In this document: positions 16,799 through 24,126 of the stretch, in pieces
Position numbering within the stretch: position 1 is the stretch's first letter
Layout: every line of letters starts with the position of its first letter
Origin: an uncultured Verrucomicrobiota bacterium
GTDB lineage: Bacteria; Verrucomicrobiota; Verrucomicrobiia; Verrucomicrobiales; Verrucomicrobiaceae
Assembly: GCA_903838675.1 (NCBI GenBank)
Contig: CAILZI010000012.1
Span: forward strand, 1 to 32,287
Direction: 5' to 3'
DNA length: 32,287 bases
Notes under the pieces: generated by a model
The model's input: only the letters and a program-made list of their open reading frames with translations
Told to the model about the DNA's origin: nothing
The model's database searches: none
Program-made: the position numbers and the translations under genes

Positions 16799-18196
16799 TT
16801 AAATCAGGATCATTTCCAGCTTGGATTGCGGCTCATCATCGACGGCATGCAGCCCCAGAAAGGCAGCCCAGGCATAGTCTGAGTGCTTCTCAGAGAGCCC
16901 GGCATCTTCCTTGATGATGATCTGGTTGCTGCTGCCGCTCTTTTGCTTCAGCGAATAAAGCTCATACTGCTTCTTCGTGTCGTCGGAGATGCGCACGATG
17001 AGATCTTGAAATTTGCGCTTCGCCTTCACGGCCATCTCAGTCTTGATGCCCTGGTTGAAGATCACGCCCTGCACCTTGCCAGGATAGGCGGTCACGGCAT
17101 TCTCGGCGATCTGCATGCCCAGCCCCGTGGCGTCGATGCGGGCGGTGACGATGGGCAGCCGGTGCAGCTTCTCAAACAGCACGCGCTCCTGTTCGGCAAA
17201 GGGCATGTTGAGCAGCGGCGTGACCTCCTCCTCAATGAGCAGCCCTTTGTATTTCACCCACTGCCAGATGACGGATGGGTGATTGCGCCGGCCAATGTCC
17301 ATGCCGATGTAGCGCGGGGCGGAGAGCGGCACATCAGCAAGCAGCGCGCTCATCTCGGTGCTGGTGCAGCTCGCCTTCAGAATCTCTTCCCATGTGAGCA
17401 GCGCCGCGCTGTCGTCGCACGGGATGCACATGTACTCCTGATTCCACATCTCATCCGTGGCGCACTCATCACGCAGGCTTTGCAGGAATTCGTCATCGCT
17501 CCAGCCAAGGCGTTCGTCCTCCACGCCTGCATCTTCCAAGCCCTGCTGAATCTTGAGCCACAATCCTTCTTTGACCGCGTCCTCAATGTGAATGGTGAAC
17601 AGCTCGAACTTCTTCGGATTGCCTTTTTCTTTGATCTCTTTGATCAGCTCGTTGAAGTAATTGGCCGTGCCACGATGCGTGCTGATGATGCTCAGACCGC
17701 CGCCGCGCATCAGGCCAGGCTGCACGATGCTGTAAAGCTGGCGCGGGTTTTTATGCAGCGCGAATTCGTCCAGCGTGATCCAGCCTTGCTTACCTGCGAA
17801 TGAATCTGGTGAAGAGGACAGCGCCCGCGAAAACCTGCCATTGGCATACTCCACCTCAAAGGCGCGCAGCTTGCTTTCATCATCAAGGATCACCTCGCCG
17901 CGATCAATGCACGCCTGTTTCAGCACACGGGAGAAGTGCTTCACATCATTGATGGAAAGACGCGCCGCCAGCAGGTCACGTGAGCCCACCCATGAATCAA
18001 ACGGATTACCCTTCATGGAGGTCTTTTCCGTCACGGCATAGGCATTTGCAAAGCTGCCGCCGTAGCGGCGTGTTTTCTGCATGGCCTTCTTTCGAGCCTT
18101 GCTTTTGATCCAGCGGGTTTGCGTCGGCAGGAAGTATTCAGCGCGCACCCGCGCTCTGCGCTGTTGCAATGTTTCAACTGGCAGGAGGAGGTTCAT
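16799..18196 (-). CDS. Terminase large subunit (Mu gp28-like)
   Basis: 465 residues. An adenine-motif-like FLPTQTRWI is followed by TRRYGGSFA in the Walker A position (the degenerate, Lys-poor form known in this family), Walker B ITLDEFA (Asp143, Glu144), and a motif near ISTHRGTANY (coupling motif). The RNase H-like nuclease acids are IGMDIG (Asp300), ARIDATG (Asp355) and HSDYAWAA (Asp440). It cuts and pumps phage DNA into the prohead; in Mu-type phages it cuts in flanking host DNA. ATGA overlap with the small subunit gene upstream. Confidence 0.92.
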   Translation of the reverse strand: MNLLLPVETLQQRRARVRAEYFLPTQTRWIKSKARKKAMQKTRRYGGSFANAYAVTEKTSMKGNPFDSWVGSRDLLAARLSINDVKHFSRVLKQACIDRGEVILDDESKLRAFEVEYANGRFSRALSSSPDSFAGKQGWITLDEFALHKNPRQLYSIVQPGLMRGGGLSIISTHRGTANYFNELIKEIKEKGNPKKFELFTIHIEDAVKEGLWLKIQQGLEDAGVEDERLGWSDDEFLQSLRDECATDEMWNQEYMCIPCDDSAALLTWEEILKASCTSTEMSALLADVPLSAPRYIGMDIGRRNHPSVIWQWVKYKGLLIEEEVTPLLNMPFAEQERVLFEKLHRLPIVTARIDATGLGMQIAENAVTAYPGKVQGVIFNQGIKTEMAVKAKRKFQDLIVRISDDTKKQYELYSLKQKSGSSNQIIIKEDAGLSEKHSDYAWAAFLGLHAVDDEPQSKLEMILI

Positions 18197-18810
18197 GCGG
18201 CGGCAGGTGTTTCGTCCGGCATGCCCAGTGCTTTGCGGATGCCCTTCATGGTTTCTTCCGTCATGCCACCATCCTTGCTGGCCTTGAGCATGGCCTCTTC
18301 GGCGGCGCGCTTCTCTGCCAGCACGCGGGCCTCGGCAGCTTCCAGCGTTTCAATCTTCCGCTTCTGCAAATCAATCAGTTCTTGAGCCTGCTCCAGCTTC
18401 GTCTGCGCCTGCTTCAGTTTGATGGCGTCCTGTTGCAGCTTGGCTTTCTGCACTTCCAGCTCCGCCATCCGCAGCACGTCTTTGGTGCTCGTGTTCGGAG
18501 CCGCCGCATCCTGGAAGATGCGCATGGCGATGAGTTTGCGCGTGGCTTCGTCCAGCTCCGCGCCATGCGTGGCCAGGAACTCTTTCTCTTCGCGCTTGGC
18601 GCGTTCCATCGCCCATTTCCCGCGCTGCGATGCCTTGAACCGTGACAGCGCACCCTTGCTGCTGCTGACATTCCATTTGTCCAGCTCCAGCAGGAGTTCG
18701 TGATAGTGCATCTCCTCATCAAACATGAGGGCGCAGAACTCATCATACACCTCGGCCTTCGTCAGGCGGTCGGCCAGGGGCGTCAGATCCATGGAAGATT
18801 TGTCACTCAT
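18193..18810 (-). CDS. Terminase small subunit (Mu gp27 / DUF3486-like)
   Basis: 205 residues, mostly helical and charged. It starts with a DNA-binding-like region (LTKAEVYDEFCALMFDEEMHYHELL ... VSSSKGALSRFKASQRG, broken here) and then a long coiled coil (about 115-175). The layout of DUF3486 proteins and their place directly upstream of a gp28-like terminase agree. Such proteins recognise the packaging site. Ends with a four-base overlap with the large subunit gene. Confidence 0.75.
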   Translation of the reverse strand: MSDKSSMDLTPLADRLTKAEVYDEFCALMFDEEMHYHELLLELDKWNVSSSKGALSRFKASQRGKWAMERAKREEKEFLATHGAELDEATRKLIAMRIFQDAAAPNTSTKDVLRMAELEVQKAKLQQDAIKLKQAQTKLEQAQELIDLQKRKIETLEAAEARVLAEKRAAEEAMLKASKDGGMTEETMKGIRKALGMPDETPAAA

Positions 18811-18813
18811 GGT

Positions 18814-19080
18814 TCAGAGCCGCAGGCGTGTGGCCATGGCCTGGCCTTTTTCATCCATCTGCCACAGCGGGTTCTCGCCGGTCATGTCCAGCTCGTTGGC
18901 CTGGCTCATGATAAGTCCGCGCTCTTCCATGGACCGCAGGCATTCGGTCACGATGGCCTTCAGCGGGCGCGGCCTGATGCCGTAGTCCACATGCATGCGC
19001 AGCACGTCTTCCGGCAGCGGGTGCCCTTCAGCCTGCACCAGGGTCTTGAGGATTTGTCGGATGATGTCTTCAGCGTTCAT
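18814..19080 (-). CDS. Winged-helix phage protein (Mu gp26 position)
   Basis: 88 residues that fit a winged helix: two helices near the N terminus (AEDIIRQILKTLVQAEGHPL, then EDVLRMHVDYGI), a recognition-helix segment (RPLKAIVTECLRSMEERGLI), and a wing-like end (WQMDEKGQAMATRL). Small winged-helix proteins of the VpaChn25_0724 type sit at this point, just upstream of gp27, in Mu-like phages. Coupled to the upstream gene by a four-base overlap. Confidence 0.6.
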   Translation of the reverse strand: MNAEDIIRQILKTLVQAEGHPLPEDVLRMHVDYGIRPRPLKAIVTECLRSMEERGLIMSQANELDMTGENPLWQMDEKGQAMATRLRL

Positions 19081-19565
19081 GATTTGTATTTGGAGGAGCT
19101 GGCGCGGATGGCGTCGTCAATGCGTTGCTGCATGCGGGCGTTTTCATCCCGGCGCGCCAGCTCGGAGGCGCTGAGACGTTTGTCGATCTGGTCGAGCAAA
19201 GCAGCATGCCCCTTGAAGCCTTCCGCCACGGGGTTGAGGCGTTCGTGCAGATCCTTCACCTCGTCAATCATGCGCCGCTCGCTGCCATGGATGGCGTTGA
19301 TGATCTCCACGCGGCGTTCATCTCCCGCCTGCATGACGCGGGAGATTTCTTTCTGCATGCGCTCCACCTCCTCTTTGCGCGCATAGACAGGCGTCTTCTT
19401 GATCTCCAGCGGCTGCTCAATGTTCACCGGCTCATCCCGCGTGCCGCTGGCCTGCTTCCCCTTGCGATGCGCAAAATACAAGCCCGCGACAAACGCGAAC
19501 ATGATGAAGAAATACTTCACAAAGTCGGCAGGAACGGCGGAGATGTCAGTGGAGGCGAGGAGCAT
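19077..19565 (-). CDS. Membrane-anchored coiled-coil protein (DUF2730-like position)
   Basis: 162 residues. One transmembrane helix near residues 16-32 (FVKYFFIMFAFVAGLYFA), a positive HRKGK stop-transfer, then a charged coiled coil to the C terminus. Mu-like phages carry such a protein (DUF2730) between the lysis genes and the terminase. An inner-membrane spanin-like role is an alternative because it follows the hydrolase gene, but no outer spanin with a clear lipobox is paired with it here. Confidence 0.6.
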   Translation of the reverse strand: MLLASTDISAVPADFVKYFFIMFAFVAGLYFAHRKGKQASGTRDEPVNIEQPLEIKKTPVYARKEEVERMQKEISRVMQAGDERRVEIINAIHGSERRMIDEVKDLHERLNPVAEGFKGHAALLDQIDKRLSASELARRDENARMQQRIDDAIRASSSKYKS

Positions 19566-19579
19566 GATGAATGGGAAGA

Positions 19580-20098
19580 TCAGCTGAGCTTGTACTTGAT
19601 GCCGTCAATCACGGCGGGAATGCCGGGCCAGATGCGCCAGGTCACGGGTTTGCCTTCGATGCCATGGCGACCATCCACACCGATCATGCGCAGGCGTTTC
19701 GCCAGTTGCTTGGAGCCTTCCCCAAGTTTGATCTTGGGGCCGACGTCTCCACCCACGGCATCTTCAGTCTCACCGTTGAAGGTGATCTGGGCTTTGCAGC
19801 CTTTGTCCATGCCAACGGTAAGACGCGCCAGAATGGGATTGATCACAAAGTAAGGCACCTTCGTAGCGTCGATGGCTTTGCCATTCGGACCATGCACGGC
19901 GGTATCCGCCTGCCAGTCTGGATCATGGTCAGGATTGCCCGGAGCACCGTCTGTGTCACAACGAAACCATTTCGTCGTGTAGCTGTAGGAGCCGTCGTGA
20001 TTGTCCCACACCGACACGCCTTCAATCACCGTCAGCAGAGTGGGCGCGGAGAACGTATGATTCGCCAGCAGATCCGCCAGCCAGGTGAAGAAGATCAT
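19580..20098 (-). CDS. GH75-type glycoside hydrolase, probable endolysin
   Basis: 172 residues. From residue 60 it follows the GH75 chitosanase pattern: DWQADTAVHG, a VPYFVI strand, ITFNGETEDAVGGDVGPK, and IKLGEGSKQLAKRL. The expected catalytic acids are Asp118 and Glu127. GH75 enzymes cleave chitosan-like beta-1,4 glucosamine chains; in a phage lysis block the likely target is peptidoglycan glycan. No signal peptide; about 60 N-terminal residues are unassigned. Neighbours are a holin-like ORF and a coiled-coil membrane protein, in the place of Mu lys. Confidence 0.7.
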   Translation of the reverse strand: MIFFTWLADLLANHTFSAPTLLTVIEGVSVWDNHDGSYSYTTKWFRCDTDGAPGNPDHDPDWQADTAVHGPNGKAIDATKVPYFVINPILARLTVGMDKGCKAQITFNGETEDAVGGDVGPKIKLGEGSKQLAKRLRMIGVDGRHGIEGKPVTWRIWPGIPAVIDGIKYKLS

Positions 20099-20103
20099 GG
20101 CAG

Positions 20104-20700
20104 TCAGGGTTTGGGAGTGATCTGGGATTGCTCAACATGCTTCAGCAAACCCTGGGTAAGATCACGGCACTCAATGAGCGCCAGTGAATCCGTGGGCAGA
20201 TCGTTGAGCTTGCCGCACAGCACACGCACCATGGTCTCGCCATCGTAGAGCGCCCGCATGAGCTGCGTTTCACGCGGCACATCTTCTGCACCCCAGCTCT
20301 CTTTGAGCGTGGCAAACTGTTCCGGGTCTGGCTGGATTTGCGTGCCATGGCCCAGCTGATGAGGTGAGGAGCACAGCTCCATGTTCAAACGGCTGATGCT
20401 GTCACCGCCCAGCTTTGCGCCAGCAGGCTCAGGCCAATGCCAGGTGCCGTGTTTGCCGAGCGCACCCCAATGGCGGCTGGTCACCCACAGGTTGAAGCTG
20501 CCATCAAGCATGACCTGGCCGTTGATAGAATCCTTGCCACCATACAATGCCGGGTCCCATACGCGGGAGACGATGAGCGGGAACACTTCGCCCGCCTCCA
20601 CGGCGTTGCCTCTCTCCCCCGCTTCGAGTCTGAGGTTGATCTGGTGCGCATCATCCTCGCTGAGGATGTAATGCAGGATTTGGCCGATGGTCATTTTCAT
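20104..20700 (-). CDS. Conserved phage protein of unknown function (WHWPE type)
   Basis: ATG at 20700 (MKMTIGQILHYILSEDDAHQ) gives 198 residues; an in-frame extension upstream would run through the holin-like gene. The phage family is recognised by T-I-G-x-I-x-H-Y at the start, INGQVMLDG, LWVTS and GTWHWPE. Its members sit near lysis or tail genes and have no established role. The C-terminal 70 residues add a helical region (LMRALYDGETMVRVLCGKLN ... LIECRDLTQGLLKH). It lies 35 bases after the holin-like ORF. Confidence 0.7.
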   Translation of the reverse strand: MKMTIGQILHYILSEDDAHQINLRLEAGERGNAVEAGEVFPLIVSRVWDPALYGGKDSINGQVMLDGSFNLWVTSRHWGALGKHGTWHWPEPAGAKLGGDSISRLNMELCSSPHQLGHGTQIQPDPEQFATLKESWGAEDVPRETQLMRALYDGETMVRVLCGKLNDLPTDSLALIECRDLTQGLLKHVEQSQITPKP

Positions 20701-20735
20701 GAGGGTGTCAGTGTTGACTGAGTGGCAGTCCGTTG

Positions 20736-21632
20736 TTACTTCACGTCCCCCGTCCGCAGCACGAACGCGACGCGCTCGCCATACAGCGGCACACCACCCG
20801 CAATCTGCATGCACGCGGGTATGGACTGGGAGCGCCGACATTCTGTCGGCTGCTGGATTCTGGCGCTGGCCGTCTTCACCGGCACCACACTCACCGGCTG
20901 CTTCGCACTCGGCGCTGCATTGGCAGCGCTCGTCACAATGGCGGTGGCCTTCTTGATCAGCAGACTGTCGCCCGGGTTCAGCTTTCCAGCCGCGACAGCC
21001 ACATCCAAACCGATGTCTTCAAGCTTCACGGCCTTGCTGATCGTGGAGTCATTCGGATCGGTGATGACTGCGCCTGCCTTCTTGATCGTGACCACCTGGC
21101 CAGGAGTCACGACTCCCCTGGACACTGCTTCATCAAGCCCCAGCTCAACGAGAGAGATGGCGGCATTGTCCACCGCAGGATTGGCCAGCAGGGCCATAGC
21201 GCCCGCGCAGGAACTCAGCGACAGCACACAGATGCAGACCGGCAGCACCTTGAGCGCGTCTTGAGCGCCCATGAAAGCTATCTTCTGATGCAGTCCCATT
21301 TTGGCAGCACCGGCATTGGCCAGCGCCGCGAGCAGCAGCTCGGGGTGGTTCGCATCAATGGCAAAGTAGGTGCTCAGCGCGGTGATGCCCTGGGACACCA
21401 GCGCCCCCAGCAGAGTGCGCAGGGTTTCGGAGGTGCCCAGCTTGTAGGGCAGCGTGTTGTCCAGGTGGAACCATTTGGCGATCCATGACCAGGCCGTTGG
21501 AATGGCGATGATGCCGAGGCCGACAACGATGCTCGTGGTGGAGTCGCCGCTGATTTTGTTGGCGGCAAACCAGCCACCGCACATGGCGATGACATGACGA
21601 ATGAAGACGATGAGTGTGGATGACGTTTGCAT
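20736..21632 (-). CDS. Holin-like membrane protein with internal lipoprotein-type segment
   Basis: 298 residues in one frame with two unlike parts. Residues 1-60 resemble Pam3 gp28-type holins: two hydrophobic segments (FIRHVIAMCGGWFAANKI and STTSIVVGLGIIAIPTAWSW). Residues 121-142 start at an internal Met (21272) and read like a lipoprotein signal (MGAQDALKVLPVCICVLSLSSC, with lipobox LSSC; shown as residues 121 to 142), followed by a mostly helical Ala/Val-rich domain. So it is either a fusion or two overlapping in-frame products, a holin and an outer spanin-like lipoprotein. Start ATG lies about 30 bases after the 34-bp repeat. Confidence 0.65.
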   Translation of the reverse strand: MQTSSTLIVFIRHVIAMCGGWFAANKISGDSTTSIVVGLGIIAIPTAWSWIAKWFHLDNTLPYKLGTSETLRTLLGALVSQGITALSTYFAIDANHPELLLAALANAGAAKMGLHQKIAFMGAQDALKVLPVCICVLSLSSCAGAMALLANPAVDNAAISLVELGLDEAVSRGVVTPGQVVTIKKAGAVITDPNDSTISKAVKLEDIGLDVAVAAGKLNPGDSLLIKKATAIVTSAANAAPSAKQPVSVVPVKTASARIQQPTECRRSQSIPACMQIAGGVPLYGERVAFVLRTGDVK

Positions 21633-21662
21633 GACACGCCCACCTCATCACACCCATCCCCG

Positions 21663-21696
21663 CCGATCACGCTGCATGACGTGCATGACGTGGATG
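21663..21696 (-). promoter_or_regulatory. 34-bp perfect repeat, copy A: candidate late promoter for lysis/terminase block
   Basis: Identical to 14237-14270. It sits between a strong terminator (21706-21732) and the first gene of the late block, so a new promoter is required here. On the minus strand it contains the tandem CACGTCATG CACGTCATG. This is the place and orientation of Mu's P-lys. The flanks are unlike copy B apart from loosely similar CATCC sequence. It may be read by the phage sigma factor encoded at 25979-26590. Confidence 0.65.
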
Positions 21697-21705
21697 AACA
21701 GGCAT

Positions 21706-21732
21706 GAAAAAGCCGCGCACCTCTGCGCGGCT
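21706..21732 (-). terminator. Rho-independent terminator after the repressor-linked gene
   Basis: On the minus strand AGCCGCGCA pairs with TGCGCGGCT over a 4-nt loop, a perfect 9-bp GC-rich stem, followed directly by TTTTT. It lies 23 bases beyond the stop of the membrane-protein gene at 21755. It ends the repressor transcript and insulates the late block. On the plus strand the sequence after the stem has no T run, so it is one-directional. Confidence 0.85.
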
Positions 21733-21754
21733 TGTGACGCTTCAACTTTTCCGC

Positions 21755-22219
21755 TCAATCGTGCGGTGCTGAAACGGGAGGCGGCAAGCATGCGCCTATG
21801 ACCAGGACAACGACGCCACAGCTAAAGATGAAAACGAATTCAACCAGCACCTTTTGGAAAAATACGTAGCTAGAAACAAGGACTACGACGCTCAACAACA
21901 TCAGGATCAACCCGGCTTTTACCAATCCACCCCGAACAGTTGCAGGCGGCTTGGGGAGATCTGCCCGCTCCTTCAGCAGAGCTTCACGCTCAGCATTGAT
22001 TCTCGTAAACTCAGCATCACGTGCAGCTAATTCTTCTTTCCATGCCGCATCTTCCATCGCCCGCCTTTGCCGTTTCTTTTCCTGCTCCTCCTCGGTGGGT
22101 TTGAAGTGCTCATAGGCGAGCTTGATCACAAAGCCCAAGAGCGTGGAGATGATCAAAACAACGGCTGTTTGCGCCACCACAATAGGAGCTACGGAGAGGA
22201 GGATAAATGAATCATTCAT
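21755..22219 (-). CDS. Membrane protein linked to the repressor (possible exclusion or conversion gene)
   Basis: 154 residues. One hydrophobic segment at the N terminus (about 6-34), a charged helical stretch (41-88), and two more helices at 98-120 and 124-145. It lies directly behind the repressor gene on the same strand and is cut off by a strong terminator, so it should be expressed from the prophage with the repressor. Membrane proteins in this place often block superinfection or alter the host surface. Holin or antiholin function is less likely because the late block is separated by the terminator. No family recognised. Confidence 0.65.
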   Translation of the reverse strand: MNDSFILLSVAPIVVAQTAVVLIISTLLGFVIKLAYEHFKPTEEEQEKKRQRRAMEDAAWKEELAARDAEFTRINAEREALLKERADLPKPPATVRGGLVKAGLILMLLSVVVLVSSYVFFQKVLVEFVFIFSCGVVVLVIGACLPPPVSAPHD

Positions 22220-22295
22220 AGTTTTATGCGATGGTCAAAGGTTAGAAGGATGGGGCAGGCTTCGGGGCAGTTACGGGAAAGGGCGCATACTTTTT

Positions 22296-22718
22296 TTAAT
22301 GGCGTGCGCCACGGGGCTTTTTTGGCGCGGCGGTGTAAGTCACATCTTGACGGGGCGGCAATGCTTTTGCGGCAGGTGACGCTATCAGCAGCAGATCCTG
22401 CAAGGCTTCGATTTTGTTGCGCAGTCTCTGCACTTCGGCCTCGGCGATAATGGCTCTCTTCATCCACTCATCGTCGGCTGGCGAATCTTCCTTCACCATG
22501 CTTGTTAGCTTTGAGCGTTGATAAAATTCGCTCTCAAGGCGCACAAAGTTAGCTGCAAGCGCCGCCCCAGGCGGACGACCTCCCTCCAGCATGTTGAGAT
22601 AATTCCGCGTCACATGAAGCAGCTCAGCCATGGCTTTCTGGCTGAGCCCCATGTCCCTGCGCAGTCGCGCCAGACGTTCGGAATAATTTTCTTGGGTGTC
22701 CACTTTTTTCATTTGCAT
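22296..22718 (-). CDS. XRE-family repressor
   Basis: 140 residues with a helix-turn-helix at about 10-50 (YSERLARLRRDMGLSQKAMA, then VTRNYLNMLEGGRPPG). The rest is a helical dimer-like region with a basic C terminus. It is divergent from the Ner-like gene with a strong palindrome between. An ATG at 22712 is an alternative start; the ATG at 22718 lies inside the left operator arm, so binding would directly occlude its own start region. The equivalent of Mu c, but from the XRE/Cro class and smaller. Confidence 0.85.
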   Translation of the reverse strand: MQMKKVDTQENYSERLARLRRDMGLSQKAMAELLHVTRNYLNMLEGGRPPGAALAANFVRLESEFYQRSKLTSMVKEDSPADDEWMKRAIIAEAEVQRLRNKIEALQDLLLIASPAAKALPPRQDVTYTAAPKKPRGARH

Positions 22719-22770
22719 GTGCTAACAAAAGGCTCACTTTGTTAGCACATGTGCATTACAACTGCTAACA
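22716..22770. promoter_or_regulatory. Lysis/lysogeny switch operators
   Basis: CATGTGCTAACAAA at 22716-22729 and its exact reverse complement at 22738-22751 form a 36-bp palindrome with an 8-bp spacer. A third half-site, TGCTAACA, is at 22763-22770, immediately before the ATG of the Ner-like gene. All three share TGCTAACA. The set lies between the divergent repressor and Ner-like genes, as in lambda-like or Mu switches. The left arm covers the repressor start codon and the third site covers the Ner-like start region. Promoter -10/-35 elements could not be chosen with confidence. Confidence 0.8.
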
Positions 22771-22771
22771 T

Positions 22772-22969
22772 ATGAACCACCGCCCGCAATCTGAATTTTC
22801 CGTCCGCGTCAAGACCAAGCTCTTGAGCCACCCCAAAACCAGAAGCGTGGCAGCCATGGCGCGAGCCCTCGGGTTTGCCCGCAACACGGTGAGCATTGCC
22901 ATCAATCACCCCACCATGCTTCCCACGGTGAAAGCCCAGGTGGTCAAATACCTCAAAATCGCCGCCTGA
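22772..22969 (+). CDS. Ner/Cro-like DNA-binding protein
   Basis: 65 residues, basic, with a helix-turn-helix at about 23-50 (TRSVAAMARALGFARNTVSI) and a C-terminal helix. First gene of the rightward early transcript, starting directly after the third operator half-site. By analogy to Mu Ner or lambda Cro it would shut off the repressor and tune early transcription. Its binding site is probably the TGCTAACA half-sites. The leader is very short, so the message may be nearly leaderless or start upstream among the operators. Confidence 0.75.
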   Translation: MNHRPQSEFSVRVKTKLLSHPKTRSVAAMARALGFARNTVSIAINHPTMLPTVKAQVVKYLKIAA

Positions 22970-22970
22970 T

Positions 22971-23204
22971 ATGAGCAAAGCGGAACAACGGCAAGCCCTG
23001 CTGCCACTGATTCAACTGGTGACCAACCACGTGACCACGCTGCCCGCATTGGAGCGCGCCGATGTCTTTGAAGGTCTCGGCATCATCACCGCAGGGATTC
23101 ATCAACAGATGAGTCAAGACGCCTACCGCGCCGCCGAGGTCATCCGTGAGGCAGAGCAAGCCCAACTCACCTTCGTCAATCTTCTGCGGGAAAACCTGCG
23201 CTGA
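22971..23204 (+). CDS. Early hypothetical protein (77 aa)
   Basis: A helical, acidic-leaning 77-residue protein (MSKAEQRQALLPLIQLVTNH...) beginning one base after the Ner-like stop. No domain recognised. Early Mu-like phages place small regulatory or host-takeover proteins here. Start chosen because it abuts the upstream stop. Confidence 0.6.
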   Translation: MSKAEQRQALLPLIQLVTNHVTTLPALERADVFEGLGIITAGIHQQMSQDAYRAAEVIREAEQAQLTFVNLLRENLR

Positions 23205-23231
23205 AAATTATCACGACAAAAACACAACACC

Positions 23232-23693
23232 ATGAAACTCACACACGCCCAAATCATCACGCTCCAAGCCGCCCTAAACAGTGCCGCAGAGAAACACGAA
23301 GAACGCGCCTCCTTTTCTAAGGGCACCTTCTGGGCTGAAGAAGCCACCATCTGCCGCGAGCTTCACGCTCTCTTTGACAATGCCTGCAGCGTCGAGGTCG
23401 AAAGCTGTCACATCGAAGTAGCTCCAACGCTGATCGTTGAGAATGACAAAGCTGAGATCCCTGCCGCTCTCACTGAAGTCATCGCAGCAGCTCCGCAGCG
23501 CCAGACCCCGCCACCTGAGCTGGTGCTCTTCATCGACAACAGCACCACACGCGACCAGGCCCGTGAGATTTACAACGGCTCTTCACTCAAGCAGCGCCGT
23601 GCAGCGGCGAAGCATCTCGGCGTCCCGGTGAAGTGCGGGCTCTACATCGCCCTGATGACCCGCTTCTCAGACCGCATCCGCGCTGCCGCCTGA
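23232..23693 (+). CDS. Early hypothetical protein (153 aa)
   Basis: Helical N-terminal half (ITLQAALNSAAEKHEERASF), an acidic beta-looking middle, a Pro/Gln-rich linker, and a C-terminal region (TTRDQAREIYNGSSLKQRRA ... GVPVKCGLYIALM) that might be a small DNA-binding or coil unit. The leader reads CACGACAAAAACACAACACC before ATG, A/C-rich with no Shine-Dalgarno. No family recognised. Confidence 0.6.
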   Translation: MKLTHAQIITLQAALNSAAEKHEERASFSKGTFWAEEATICRELHALFDNACSVEVESCHIEVAPTLIVENDKAEIPAALTEVIAAAPQRQTPPPELVLFIDNSTTRDQAREIYNGSSLKQRRAAAKHLGVPVKCGLYIALMTRFSDRIRAAA

Positions 23694-23747
23694 TTTCCCG
23701 CACACGCCGGTAGCCCGGCAAAGGCAAACCCACACCCACAACACCCC

Positions 23748-24119
23748 ATGCCCACCCTGACCCTGAAACAACGCATCAGCCTGCCCCCCAAGGCAGTGAC
23801 ACGCGTCCATCTGCAAAGCGCCGCTGAAAAGCAGCGCAGCATGCGCGTGGCCACCGTCGTCATCCGTGACTACGGCGAACGCGATGCCCTTCAAGCCCGC
23901 GTCCACCAGCTCGAAGCGGAGCTGCATGCCGCCAATAACGCCGCCGCTGCACGCGCCCACCGTGAAGAGCGCCTGAAGGCCGTCACGATCCGTGTCGTGG
24001 ACCGCCGTGCCGCCTGGGCTGCCAAGATGGGCCTCAAGCAGCACACGCCGCTCGTGGCCATCACCAGCACCCACGTCATCACCGCAGACGTGTGGCAGCA
24101 ACCCAGCACCGAGGACTAA
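23748..24119 (+). CDS. Early hypothetical coiled-coil protein (123 aa)
   Basis: 123 residues with an Arg/Ala-rich coiled coil at about 45-75 (DALQARVHQLEAELHAANNA) and a short beta segment at the end. Leader CACACCCACAACACCCC, again without Shine-Dalgarno. A small possible hairpin (GCCGG TAGC CCGGC) precedes it. No family recognised. Perhaps a regulator or a host-factor binder; unproven. Confidence 0.55.
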   Translation: MPTLTLKQRISLPPKAVTRVHLQSAAEKQRSMRVATVVIRDYGERDALQARVHQLEAELHAANNAAAARAHREERLKAVTIRVVDRRAAWAAKMGLKQHTPLVAITSTHVITADVWQQPSTED

Positions 24120-24126
24120 ACGCACC

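Noticed and set aside
18193..19565. CRISPR, tRNA or other RNA genes in the window
   Set aside because: No regular spaced repeat array and no cloverleaf-like segment were noticed anywhere; short repeats found are only the ones listed.
19077..19565. Inner-membrane spanin
   Set aside because: The N-terminal helix plus coil would fit, but no paired outer spanin gene is nested or adjacent, and the location better fits the DUF2730-type protein of Mu-like phages; kept as an alternative.
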